64,000 nucleotides of DNA, from NCBI GenBank assembly GCA_022113835.1, contig JAILWY010000010.1, positions 12,263,501 through 12,327,500 on the forward strand, written 5' to 3'. Source of the stretch: Atopsyche davidsoni. Taxonomy: Eukaryota > Arthropoda > Insecta > Trichoptera > Hydrobiosidae. A program made the position numbers and the translations under genes. Positions within the stretch are counted from its first letter, which is position 1. The number at the start of each line of letters is the position of its first letter. Shown piece after piece: positions 47,901 through 57,730 of this stretch. Under the pieces are notes generated by a model. That model was not told the DNA's origin and ran no database searches. It saw only the letters and a list, made by a program, of their open reading frames with translations.

Positions 47901-49565
47901 AACGCATCGCCCTCCAGCAGGATCGGGATCCACAGCGTGACGTCTTTTTCCCCGCACACGTGCATCATCTTCTTGAGACGATTGAGCCATGTCTCCCAAT
48001 CGCCGCTCCGATCGTATGGCTTAACGAAGTCTTGCAGCTTCCTCGGACGGCGCTTTTCTGTGTTCTCGGCATCTGCCGAAATAGCTTGTTGTGGAGATTG
48101 GTGTGGCAATTGCGGATCTCCGTCCGCCTTCGTCTTCTGTCGCGGAGACTGTTGTCGGCGAGGCATGTTGATGTTCCGGAGGGCTCGATCCTACTCCTCG
48201 CTCCCCTTCCCGGTCTTCCCCGCGATGTTGCCATCGCGACGCTTTCCATAGACAACAGAAACGTATGATTATTAAATAATTACCTAAATATATAATGTAT
48301 TTCAATATTGGTTTTCAGATTATTGATTCTGTTTTGCTTATTCCTCACATATTTTGGGACATGCAGTGTTTATACTGTTATCATCGCTAGAAATTTTGAA
48401 AAGGTATTTGTGTATGAATAAATATTTTATCAATATTATTACATTTATAACATAATTTTGAATGTAAATAAATTTTGGTTACAAATTTAACTGTAGGTAA
48501 TGTCAATTCAATATTTCAAAATGATTGTATTTTATTTATAGGTTATAGAGCATCACACAGGAGTAGATATAGATCAAAGAATTGTGATAGCGGCATTCTT
48601 GATCCCTTTGATTTTATTATCATGGGTTCCTAACCTGAAGAAGTTAGCACCAGTTTCTATGGTTGCTAATGTGTTCATGGGCATTGGCTTAGGCATTACA
48701 TTTTATTATCTTATAAGGGACATGAACATGGAAGAAGTTAAAACCCGTCCAGATGTTGCTAATATCAAAGAATGGCCAGATTTCTTTTCTGTTACAATCT
48801 TTGCTATGGAAGCTATCGGTGTTGTCATGCCCCTTGAAAATAGCATGAAGACTCCTGAACACTTTGTTGGAATTTGTGGTGTATTAAACAAAGGCATGGG
48901 AGGTGTTACATTAATTTATATTGCCCTTGGATTCTTAGGGTATGCTTGCTATGGGGATGACATCGAGGGGTCAGTTACTCTCAACTTACCCGTTGAAGAA
49001 ATGTGAGTATATGTCACCAATAATTTTTTAAATTATGAATCTGCATTACTGGAAAAACTAAAATAAATTTAGTTTTATAAATGAATAGTAGAGTATAAAA
49101 CAAAGGGTACATTTATATATATATATATATATATTTTTTTTTTTTTATTTCAGACCCGCACAAAGTGTAATGATTCTCATCGGTGTTGCTGTGTATTGCA
49201 CTTTTGGACTTCAGTTTTATGTATGCTTGGAGATTGGGTGGGATGCAGTTAAAGAAAAATTCACCAAGCGGCCCGTCATTGTGAATTATGTTTTGAGAAC
49301 TGTTCTTGTAACTGCTGCTGTTGTATTAGCAATTGCTGTTCCAACGATTTCTCCATTCATTGGATTGATTGGAGCTTTTTGCTTTTCCATATTAGGATTG
49401 CTCGTTCCGGCTATAATTGAAATTATCACATTTTGGGATGTTGGATTTGGTAAATGGAACTGGGTTATATGGAAAAATGTTTTAGTTACAATATTTGGTT
49501 TATTTGCTCTTGTATTTGGTTCTAAGAGTGCCATTAATGATATCGTGAGCCTTTATAGTAATTAA
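41923..49565 (+). CDS. SLC36-type proton-coupled amino acid transporter (8 coding exons)
   Basis: Exons 41923-41931 (only Met-Val-His), 42369-42460, 42659-42736, 44161-44311, 45192-45313, 48319-48403, 48542-49002 and 49154-49565 join in phase to give 469 aa. It is an Aa_trans/SLC36 multi-span membrane protein. After a hydrophilic N-terminus, TM1 carries the family motif [14 protein letters not shown], followed by [12 protein letters not shown]. Later motifs include [35 protein letters not shown] and [20 protein letters not shown]. Eleven hydrophobic segments fit the family. These proteins move small neutral amino acids with protons at lysosome or plasma membrane; Drosophila relatives include pathetic and CG13384. 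The start exon has an upstream acceptor (41887-41889), so a non-coding first exon must lie further left. A Ty3-like element sits antisense in the fifth-to-sixth exon intron. Confidence 0.94.
43150..43255 (+). other. Exon-like ORF in SLC36 intron (possible alternative terminal exon)
   Basis: Following a consensus acceptor (aaatacag at 43149), the sequence is in frame with the preceding SLC36 exon (AC|C phase). It adds [18 protein letters not shown]... to a stop about 34 codons later, followed by AATAAA-like sequence near 43253-43262. It could be an alternative last exon giving a short, non-transporter isoform, a separate tiny gene starting at the internal ATG, or chance. Confidence 0.3.
43314..43600 (+). 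other. Methionine-free exon-like membrane ORF in SLC36 intron
   Basis: An open frame of about 95 codons contains no ATG, so if expressed it must be spliced onto an upstream start. A good acceptor precedes it (tttattgttcag|CAAATT at 43302-43313), phase 0, which fits the Met-Val-His exon. It predicts one strong hydrophobic segment ([20 protein letters not shown]) and a weaker one before it, then a basic C-terminus ([19 protein letters not shown]). I do not recognise a family. Confidence 0.3.
45334..45338. repeat. Target-site duplication GAAAC (left)
   Basis: It is identical to 48258-48262, immediately outside the ends of the Ty3-like element. Confidence 0.85.
45339..45379 (-). repeat. 3' terminal repeat of Ty3-like element (41 bp)
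   Basis: It matches the 5' repeat except for one substitution and a 9-bp extra segment near its inner CA end. Confidence 0.8.
45399..46195 (-). pseudogene. Integrase catalytic core of the Ty3-like element (truncated at N-terminus)
   Basis: The frame opens directly into the catalytic core. All three acidic residues are visible: Asp in VDYF, Asp in LLMDNGTAF and Glu in [12 protein letters not shown], with exactly 35 residues between the last two (D,D35E). A chromodomain-free C-terminal region follows (GDSVFVKPP...WRPAKVDKV...[11 protein letters not shown]), typical of Ty3 integrase C-termini. The HHCC zinc-binding domain is absent because of the internal deletion, and the frame is offset from the upstream polymerase frame. 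Confidence 0.85.
46115..47422 (-). pseudogene. Protease and reverse transcriptase part of the Ty3-like pol, 3'-truncated
   Basis: The aspartic protease active site is [12 protein letters not shown]. The RT shows [13 protein letters not shown], then [25 protein letters not shown] and the catalytic YYMDD box. Between protease and RT is a repetitive [15 protein letters not shown] stretch coded by a small tandem repeat. Translation passes [12 protein letters not shown] and then runs out of frame into integrase sequence. The pol frame overlaps the zinc-knuckle end of gag by about 100 bases, consistent with ribosomal frameshift expression. Confidence 0.88.
47320..48166 (-). pseudogene. Gag of the Ty3-like element (frameshifted, CCHC zinc knuckle)
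   Basis: The first frame (48166-47423) starts MPRRQQSP and has a capsid-like region ([46 protein letters not shown]). A frame change near 47500 is needed to reach the nucleocapsid knuckle [14 protein letters not shown] (CX2CX4HX4C), whose frame ends at 47320. The frame break is decay of this copy or a sequence error. Confidence 0.82.
48226..48257 (-). repeat. 5' terminal repeat of Ty3-like element (32 bp)
   Basis: TGTTGTCTATGGAAAGCGTC then GCGATGGCAACA on the minus strand. Its inner end is part of a 7-bp stem hairpin with a GCAA loop (48221-48238). Confidence 0.8.
48258..48262. repeat. Target-site duplication GAAAC (right)
   Basis: It matches 45334-45338. Confidence 0.85.
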
Positions 49566-49615
49566 ATATTATTGAGTTATTGGAAGAAGTCAATAAGTGA
49601 TATTTATAAAAAGAG

Positions 49616-49621
49616 AATAAA
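49616..49621 (+). terminator. Polyadenylation signal of SLC36-type gene
   Basis: AATAAA lies 51 bases after the stop codon; it is the nearest candidate 3' end. Confidence 0.5.
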
Positions 49622-52600
49622 ATAGTTTCCAAATGATAGAACTATGTTCTGTGTGGTACTTAACCTATCCAGGATATGTTTTAGAAGAATCATGTAGACC
49701 GAAAAGTGGAGTTAGATTTTTAACAGATTACATCATAAGTTACGATCAAATCTTTTCAACTAAATTTAAATTGTTTTCTGTGTTATAGATTTGGAAAAAT
49801 TCTGCACAAATCGTCAGTTTTAATAATTTTAATGTCACACTATCTTTTGGCTTAAGTATTCAGGAAATAATAATTTGATATGACTTATTGTAGAATGAAT
49901 TGTTCGTTCTTCTGGTCTTGAACAGCTTATATATGATTGTTCTAGTTATTTATAGTTATTGCCCCAGCCTGCTAAAAATAATTTATTACCCTGATGGTTA
50001 TGATGGTAATTTTTTTCTTTGGACCTCTTCACCGTTAAAATATTCCTTTTCTTGAATTTTGGTCTCTTCCCAAACTCTGTGGAAAAAAATCTATATCAAC
50101 TTTTCCTTTAGCAAAATCTTATTTTTTTTTATGAAAGCAGAGCTGATGGGTAAAACTTTGCCAAAAATTCCACTCCACAATGAGTTCTTCCCCCTTGCAT
50201 TCCTTCCTGCGAAAATGTATGAATGAAGTAAAATTAAAATTGATTGTGAATAATATTTGTAAACGTAAGAAGTATTTTGTGAATAAGCATCACTTAATGC
50301 ATTACAATTCTTATGGTGCTGCGGGAATTTCAGGTAGTGCTTAATTAGTGTTCTGATAAACTCAATGGTCACTGAATTATTCAAATTATCTTGGGATAAT
50401 AATATTGTATTATTACAGTGGGATAGAAAAAATCTTTTGTTCGCTTCGTTCCAAAGAAAGGTGACTTTACCAAACCCTACAATTATCATTTTAAAGAAAT
50501 AATATCAATTCTGTGTTAAATTATGGAAAAATTTATCACACTTTTGTGTAAACTGTAACATGACTGGCTTAAATTTTTATAATTTATTGGTTTTTGGAAT
50601 TTAGTTGGTGAAATCAAAAATTGAAATAAATAAAATATGATTATATAATTCACCTGTGAGCCACTACACCCGAATTCTTACTTGATATGCGAGAGCATCT
50701 GAACACCTGCTTTAGATTGGTATGCTATAGACTTTATATTTGATGTCAGAAAAAATATTGAAAGGCTGAGTCTCTCTACCATTGAAATATGGTTATCGTC
50801 ATTGATTCTACCACTTTTCATTCGCCATAGAGCTGCACGCTCTGTAATAATTTTCTTTGAATGGAAAGATTTCTGGAATGGGGTTTCTTAAAATATGGTC
50901 TCTCTGTTATATAAATCTGACCTTTTTCCAAACAATATCAATGATATTTCTCCACAGATTTGTTTCTTTCCCTTATTACCTTCCACTATTCCTGAATGGG
51001 GTGTTCAAATTCAACCAATCTAAAAAAATATTTCCACTATAATAACATTAACGATCAATCTGTCTATCATCTATTAAGTTGATTATCTCAAAATACAACT
51101 ATTGTAACTTCTTCCAATAACCTGTCCATAAATTAGTTAGCTTTTTATGTTTTAATAATATTGACAAAATAAAAATCAAAACGGACTAAGACATAATAAA
51201 TATTTGATTTACAGATTGTTTAAAGAGTTTGATTGGTTGATTATTTATTTTTAAATTGAATGTTAATTGAAGAAATTAAAGTGATTAATTGATTCATCTT
51301 TATCACAAAAATGTGTTATATTACAATAAATATACTAAATGATAACTGTTAACACGTGCCTTATATTTCACTTTTAACCAGATACATATGAATTTATATG
51401 AAATGAAAAAACTATTTATCTTTACTCAATCATGACTGGATGATGACTACTACTATATATGATAAATACCATTATATTATACACTTCAACAATTTATATT
51501 ATATAGGGTGCCTTAAATATAATTTAGTCTGAGCTATTATAGTGTGATTCACTTCTAACGATATGCATTTTAAAATGAAAAATTATAACCTTACTACATG
51601 TAGGTAGTAACAACAATATTTATTTCATCCATGCATGTTAGTTAAACTTCAGTACAGATAATCAAACTAGTTTTTTGTTCATAATGATAAGATATATTGT
51701 ATTATATATGTTGGCAACGGCTATAAGGTATTTTTGTTGTTATCGAAATCATTAATAACCGTTTTATTTCTTCGGGATTGGCTCAAGAATTTGCCAAAGT
51801 TCGTAAATCTTTGTGGAATGTATTAGGTGTATTTTAAACAATTTTTATTTCGTAAATTTTTATTTAAACTACAAATTCTGTTATATTTTAAGTTTTCCGG
51901 ACACATTACATTTAACATTTTCGGCCGGCAACTGGGGTCGGTATTATTTTCACGACAGGTACACAGTTTTCGTTACCCTGCCGGATTGGTAAGCGCTTTA
52001 CTTTCAGTATTGTGAACTTTATTTACGATACCGTGACAAGTACGTTACAGCACACGCTGACACGCGACAGTATCTTTTCGCTAACACCCACCTGGGGCTT
52101 GTGGGGCTCCCATGATTTTTATATGATTTTAAAACAAAGAAAAAATGTGTTTTCCTGTACACGTGTCTAGTTATCTTAATTGTCTTAAATTTATGATATC
52201 GCCCCACAATAACAAGGATGTATTCACTTGCACGTGTAAGACGTTAAGATAAAATTCAAATGTGGTGAATCACGTGAGATTTCACCATTCATGTTTGTCT
52301 CCTGCTCGTGTAAGACTTTAAAATAAAATCCTCGATCGCATTCCAATGTGGTAACTCACGTGAGATCTCACCATTTACAAAAATATTAAAATTTCATAAC
52401 AAGCGCCATTAATTAATTTTAATTTTAAAAATTTCTTGAACCAACAAATAGAATTTATCATTATGGTCAGGTTGACAACAATATACCTTCATTTCATTTC
52501 ATAAAATATTTAGGAAAATGTCTTAATATGTCTAATTTATATACTTTCAAAAGTTATCACTTATATATATATAAATATGTATATATAATATTACATTGTA

Positions 52601-53221
52601 TGTGATATATTTTATTTTAAAGTATGGAAATAATAAATTATTATAATTATTCACAACGATTTGTTCGATTGCACGCGACTGACTTGCTTATTTATTAGAC
52701 TTTTATAAATCTAAACTAAATGACCTATATGAAAATAAATGGATATATTTATACAATCAAACAAACACTCACCCAGAATAGTGTGTCACTAAATGCATAT
52801 TTTACTTTGAAAACTGATACTTGATGCTTAAAGGCGATGACACTTCTCTCATGTTAGCCTGTGGCTGTTTATAACTTGAACTTTGATTTGCAGATGCGGC
52901 ATTAGTAGATTATTTGTATCCTATTAGTATTGTGCATCCATACTATAATTGAAGATTTTAAATTGTTTGACAACGATGCCTGTGCCAGGTTAACCCTGAT
53001 ATAGGCACCGATTAAACTTTTAATGTATTGGCATGAATGATCTTGATTATTTAATCTTCAGTACCTACATAGATAATGATGTATTTGACTTATAGAGAAT
53101 TTTATTCTACTTTCTAAGTGCTTACGCTAAATTTCTTCCATTGACAGTCTGTTATAAAAAGAGATAAAATTGTTGGAAACACCATGGATTGACATGAAAT
53201 ATGAATAATAATGTTAATGGT
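49622..53221. other. Intergenic region between SLC36 gene and DNA transposon
   Basis: No gene is supported; the 132-aa minus-strand frame at 50091-50489 has no domain. It includes a diverged tandem duplication with E-boxes (52225-52378). A more balanced block at 51890-52120 (contains cggccggcaactggggtcgg) is of unknown origin. Confidence 0.5.
52225..52378. repeat. Diverged tandem duplication carrying two TCACGTGA E-boxes
   Basis: Unit 1 (about 52225-52291) and unit 2 (about 52300-52378) share cgtgtaagac, aataaaattc/atc, aatgtggt(g)aa, tcacgtgagat and ctcaccatt segments in the same order. Unit 2 has an extra 14 bp or so. The palindrome TCACGTGA is intact in both (52270-52277, 52356-52363). 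Confidence 0.7.
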
Positions 53222-53261
53222 TGTATATATATATATATATATATATTGAATATATATATAT

Positions 53262-53300
<39 letters not shown>
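53222..53300. repeat. (TA)n microsatellite with ttga interruptions, left of transposon
   Basis: TA runs are separated by two ttgaa breaks. It abuts the left end of the element at 53301. Confidence 0.9.
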
Positions 53301-53303
<3 letters not shown>

Positions 53304-55492
53304 GGTGTCCCTTATATGACCAAAAAAATTTTTTTTTCAAATTTCGAAATGCATACCCTCTACATTTTTTACTAATGCTATAAGATACTCAAATATAAAA
53401 TTTCATCTTTCTAGAAAAATTGCAACTAGTGCCGACCGAGCTTCAAAGTTTAATAAAAAACGTGTTTTGTCTTGATATTTCGGTCTGGTATAAAATCATT
53501 ATAAATGCAATAAATTAAGTGAATAATAGTAAAAATTCAATTAAATGAACATTAATCTTTAATCAAAAACATAAAGTAATAACAATCAGTCAGGGTAACT
53601 TTTTTATAGAGTTGTTTTTTTACAGTCCGGATACAATTTTCTATGTTCCTGGACACAGCGCAGCAAGAACTGTTTTTGTTCTTCTACAGCCGCGATAAGT
53701 CCGTTAAAATCTTGCATCATTTTAACAGCCCTTTCAGCAGTATCATTCACAACCCTCAAATAACTTATTTTTCTTTTAGCTTCCACAAAAGCACTATTAT
53801 TATTTCAAGAAGATACATCTTCCTTTAGAAAACTGTCGTCGATCTGCAGTCGTGATAAAAATTGTTTGCTCTTTTCCGATACGAAATCATCCAGTGTTTT
53901 ACAAACATAAGCAAACATCTTGTAGAGTCTTTTTGTCCTTCGCAGTTATTCTGCATTGTGACTGAAGTAAACACATTTTTAAAGAATAGATCGTTCTCGC
54001 CATCCAGCGTGCCTGATGCATGGCTTTGGGGGGGCTTAGTTTTAATTTTTCCTCCTCCCAAAAATATTACGCACAGTTCGACCAATTTGCGGTAGTCATC
54101 TCTTACATAACCTTTGTCTAATTCTGCCTTATAAAATATTAAAAAAGCTTGAATGTCTGTCTCGGCAACACGTTGTTTTACGAAATTAAGAGATGGTTCA
54201 ATGTTACTAGCGTCGATGTTTTTCCAATTTTCTCTGAACTTTTTAAACATTGGAGTATCTGGGCTACTAGTAATTTACTTAATTTTGCTTTCAAAGACAG
54301 CTTTTAGGACCAATTCATAAACATGATGACGACAGACGAGCAGCAATTCTCTTCCTAAAGTTTCTCCAAAATAGCACAAGCTCCATTGAAACGGCCAGTA
54401 TTGAAAGCTGTTGTGTCGCAGCACATTATTTGTACTTTATCGTGAAGGTTCTATTCAAAGAGAGCTGTTGAGACAGCCTTAGCTTGATGTTTTTCAGAAG
54501 AATGTTCTAGTTTCGGCACTGCAAGAAGCTGTTCCTTATCGTCAAACGAAGCAATAACTGGCAAGCGTTCTTCTTTAGAACTTCGTACATCTAACCCGGG
54601 TAATAGTTTTCCATCCCAATGGACTGTGACTACGTCGGGTACATTACTTCCAAAGAAGTCAGATTTTATTGCTTCTGCCCTTGATTTTCTAGTTTCAGCA
54701 GCTAGTGGTTATCTTTGTCTTACAACCCTTTCCTCTTCTTCCAATCGTCGTTGTTTAGATCTATCTTCTTTTTCCGACAATTTTTTATCAACACCACCTA
54801 AGCATCCTGGTCGATCTGGCTCTCTCTGTTTCATTAAAAATAATTTATCTTACTCTATTTTCATTCTCTCAAAAGCATCAGCATGTGCAATATCAAACAA
54901 ATTATCAAGATCAATTTTGAAATTGTTCTCACGGCTCTTGAACGTAACCTGAGTTTTCTTACAATTTTTTTGCAACTCTCTCCAAACATGATATAAATCA
55001 ACAATTTTCTTCACGCAGTTAGGAAATGCCCCTGTTGGAATTCTTGCTTTTTCCCAATATATGATGCACTCCCTAATCACAAGATTTGCACTTTCACTAA
55101 CAGTCAGTTTAACCTCAAGAATATTGTAAAATAGGACCGAGAGAAATTGTCGATTAGATGGTAATTTGCACCATTTATTTGATATCTAGGCAAACCGATA
55201 AGGAAATTATTTTGTTTATCACTCCGTAATTCCACCGACATGTCAACGCACTAAACAATGGAGCACTACTAATCTCAAAAATCACGTATGAAATGACAAA
55301 TAAAACATGCAGTTACAAGTCACAGCGCAGTACTTACGCAACTTGTATGGACAAGTTAAAATCGCAAGTCGGCACAGGTTACCGTTTATAAATCGAATTA
55401 ATATTTTTTTCTAGACAATATAGGGTTATTACTAAACTTTTAAGAAGGTATGCGTAAAAAAATATTGAACTTGATTTTTAAGGGACACCCTA
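53301..55492 (-). mobile_element. Cut-and-paste DNA transposon with TAGGGTGTCCCTTA ends
   Basis: The outermost 14 bp are perfect inverted repeats (TAGGGTGTCCCTTA at 53301-53314; its complement at 55479-55492). Weaker inverted similarity extends to about 75 bp (gcatacc and tttactaat blocks). It lies between (TA)n tracts, so the target duplication cannot be read, but TA is compatible. The minus strand carries a broken transposase. I recognise the protein as a widespread animal transposon-like family but cannot give the superfamily name with confidence. Confidence 0.8.
53604..55210 (-). pseudogene. Broken transposase-like gene of the TAGGGTGTCCC element
   Basis: Reading minus in pieces: 55080-54850 (MIRECIIYWEKARIP, FDIAHADAFERMKIE), then past a stop KQREPGRPGCLGG and KLSEKEDRSKQRRLEEEERV. 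After another stop come VVTVHWDGKLLPGLD, RLPVIASFDDKEQLLAVPKL and CCDTTAFNTGRFNGACAILE. A frame change leads to CRHHVYELVLKAVFESK, then 54250-53825 (MFKKFRENW...) and 53786-53604 (VVNDTAERAVKMMQDFNG, EEQKQFLLRCVQEHRKLYP). The Asp residues in HWDGK and CDTTAFNTG look like the first two acidic residues of an RNase H-fold transposase. At least three stops and a frameshift make it non-functional. Confidence 0.72.
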
Positions 55493-55509
55493 ATATATAT
55501 ATATAATAT

Positions 55510-55557
<48 letters not shown>

Positions 55558-55565
55558 ATGTTTAT
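55493..55565. repeat. (TA)n/(TG)n microsatellite, right of transposon
   Basis: TA runs with ATGTATGTGTG breaks directly abut the right end of the element. Confidence 0.9.
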
Positions 55566-57730
55566 AAAACACTTGTAATTTTGTAGAAGATAGTTCTTGG
55601 GTATTGTGCTGTGCTTCATTTTTATAAAATATAATCAGATACAGATTCTACTTAGTAAATATCAATGAGAATGCTTAATGTGGAGTGTTGGCCAAATACA
55701 TCCAAGGGATTGTCTAAATACAAGTTAGCATATAGATTTTGTCGGTATAAAGAGTAGTCCAAGTGCTTTATGGATTTTAATTGGTCAACGTGTCCTCTTG
55801 GAAACCAAAGCACTCATAAAATATAATATATATATTACAAAAAATGATATCTTAAAGTTGAAAACTGTTTGATTACAAGCTGTTCACAGTGAACGTTGTA
55901 CCTTCGGTCTTCAATGTATGTGTCAATTACTAATTGTTATAACGGGTGTATTTCAAATTTTTATATTGTGCATATTTTTAATGTACTAATAGGTTGTTTC
56001 AGGGTGGGCGTGCTTTAAACCTCAATGGTCATGACTTTTGTCATTTGAGTCATAATGATCTAAATAAAAGGCTTAATACCCAAGATCCACATTCTATTAA
56101 AAGTAGTTGCTAAAATGTATTTTTATAATTTTAATTTCAAAATAAAATAATAAAAAATGATGATTTTCTTTCAATTATTAATTTTTCATAATCTTAGAAT
56201 TTCTCTACGATTCACCCAATCACATGAAGTATGTTAAATCGAGTATAAAGTGCATCGTAATGATGTGAGCTTAGCAAACATTGTATTTGCTTATGCATCC
56301 AGTTCGCTACACTTGATAGATACACTTGAAATTCAAATAGCAAGTTATCTCTTCAAAACGATTTTTAAACAATTGATCTGGTTGGCTTGTAAATCTCTTT
56401 CAGTTTAATAAAATAATTCTAAAATTGGGGTATTTCTGTAGTTTTGTAGATTTTTTTGATCACAGAATGTTAGCACTTTATAAGTATTTAAAAGCATTTA
56501 CTTAAATACTTATGTAAAGGTTTGTCAGGAAAAATATATCAGTCATCTTTAGCAAAAGATATCAACTTAATCTATTATTAAAGTTGAAATGAAACATGCT
56601 CCTATAGTGGAAAATTAGAAATATATCTATACTTGTTATTCCTAATAAATGTGATACCACCAAGAAGTGATAAAGTGATTCTGAATAATTACTAGACTAA
56701 GGACCAATCAGCACACCAAGCATAAGACAATCTAAATATTTTTTTTATTAAATGATAAACTTATAATTTCAAAATTAACATTTTTGAAATAAATGGTTTA
56801 TTATTTTTCAAATTAAATAGTTTTGTATTTCAGGTGACAAAAAAAGTTTATTCAACATAATAAATATTCAATATGTGATAAATCAAAACTTTTTAAATAT
56901 ATGATAAGTGATGTGTAGTATGCATTACATATATGCTAGCCACTTGAAGAATACACTTTCGTATTTATTTTGCAAGTTGACACTAACTAACTGACTTTAC
57001 CTAATTTACTAAATGACATTTAAAACCGATACAAGCACAGTAGAAATAATTTTTTAAATAGTAATACTTTAGTAGTTATACTTTATCTACGGTAGTGACC
57101 TTAAATATTGATTGTTTAAATAAAACGTTGCGTGCATCAATCTGATCAATCACATTAGAGTAGGCGAAACATTGTTTTAGCGACGACTTACTGATTTTAT
57201 TTTAATAGCAGTAGGTGCGTGTTGTAAAACAAGTACAAGTTCAACGAACGACGCTAATTATCGGGATTTTGTAAAATATTCAGAGTGATGATTATTGACG
57301 ATTTCAACATTTTTCATTCGTTTATTTTTGCATGGCAACATTTGATTAATTTTGCATGGCAGCATTGAGATATTGACATTGACAACGTGACACATGACAC
57401 CCGTGACACATGACACCCGTGACAGCTGTCTTCAGCATTTTTTTAATAATAAAAAATATTACTATGTTTTGTGAAATGTTAAATAAAAAATATTTTTTTT
57501 AAGTTTCTGTATAGTTCGTAGTATGCTATAAACTATATTTATCATCTACAGTGTGTTCTGAATTGTGTAGCCTACTTTCGATTCTTCACTGTGCAGTGCT
57601 GTGTGTGCCTGGGACGCCATATTTCTTAATAATTATCACTTATTTTTCATTACTCCATAGTGTGTTTCTTTTGCCGAAATACCAAGACTTTCGGCTTAGT
57701 ATTTGCTTGGAGTGAACTATAAATATAAAT
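55566..57730. other. Intergenic region and ArfGAP1 promoter flank
   Basis: There is no supported gene. A 16-17 bp direct repeat (gacacatgacacccgt, twice, about 57386-57419) lies 310 bases upstream of the ArfGAP1 start codon and may be part of its promoter. The rest is AT-rich. Confidence 0.5.

Larger units (their letters stand above)
45339..48257 (-). mobile_element. Internally deleted Ty3/gypsy-type retrotransposon with very short terminal repeats
   Basis: The 2919-bp element lies antisense in an SLC36 intron. Its outer repeats are tiny: 32 bp at its 5' end (48226-48257) and 41 bp at its 3' end (45339-45379). Both begin TGTTGTCTATGG on the coding strand and end in CA. A perfect GAAAC target duplication flanks it, and a purine tract GGGGGG (45382-45387 complement) precedes the 3' repeat. 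Coding order on the minus strand is Gag with zinc knuckle, protease, reverse transcriptase, then integrase. RNase H, the RT thumb and the integrase zinc domain are missing at a junction near 46190, so the copy is not autonomous. Confidence 0.88.

Noticed and set aside
47774..48268. Plus-strand frames of 154-164 aa
   Set aside because: They are antisense shadows of the Ty3-like Gag.
50091..50489. 132-aa minus-strand frame
   Set aside because: No recognisable domain, AT-rich, no start or splice support; possibly an old mobile-element scrap but not assignable.
54626..54952. 108-aa plus-strand frame
   Set aside because: It is antisense to the transposase-like reading with HWDGK and FDIAHADAFERMK motifs.
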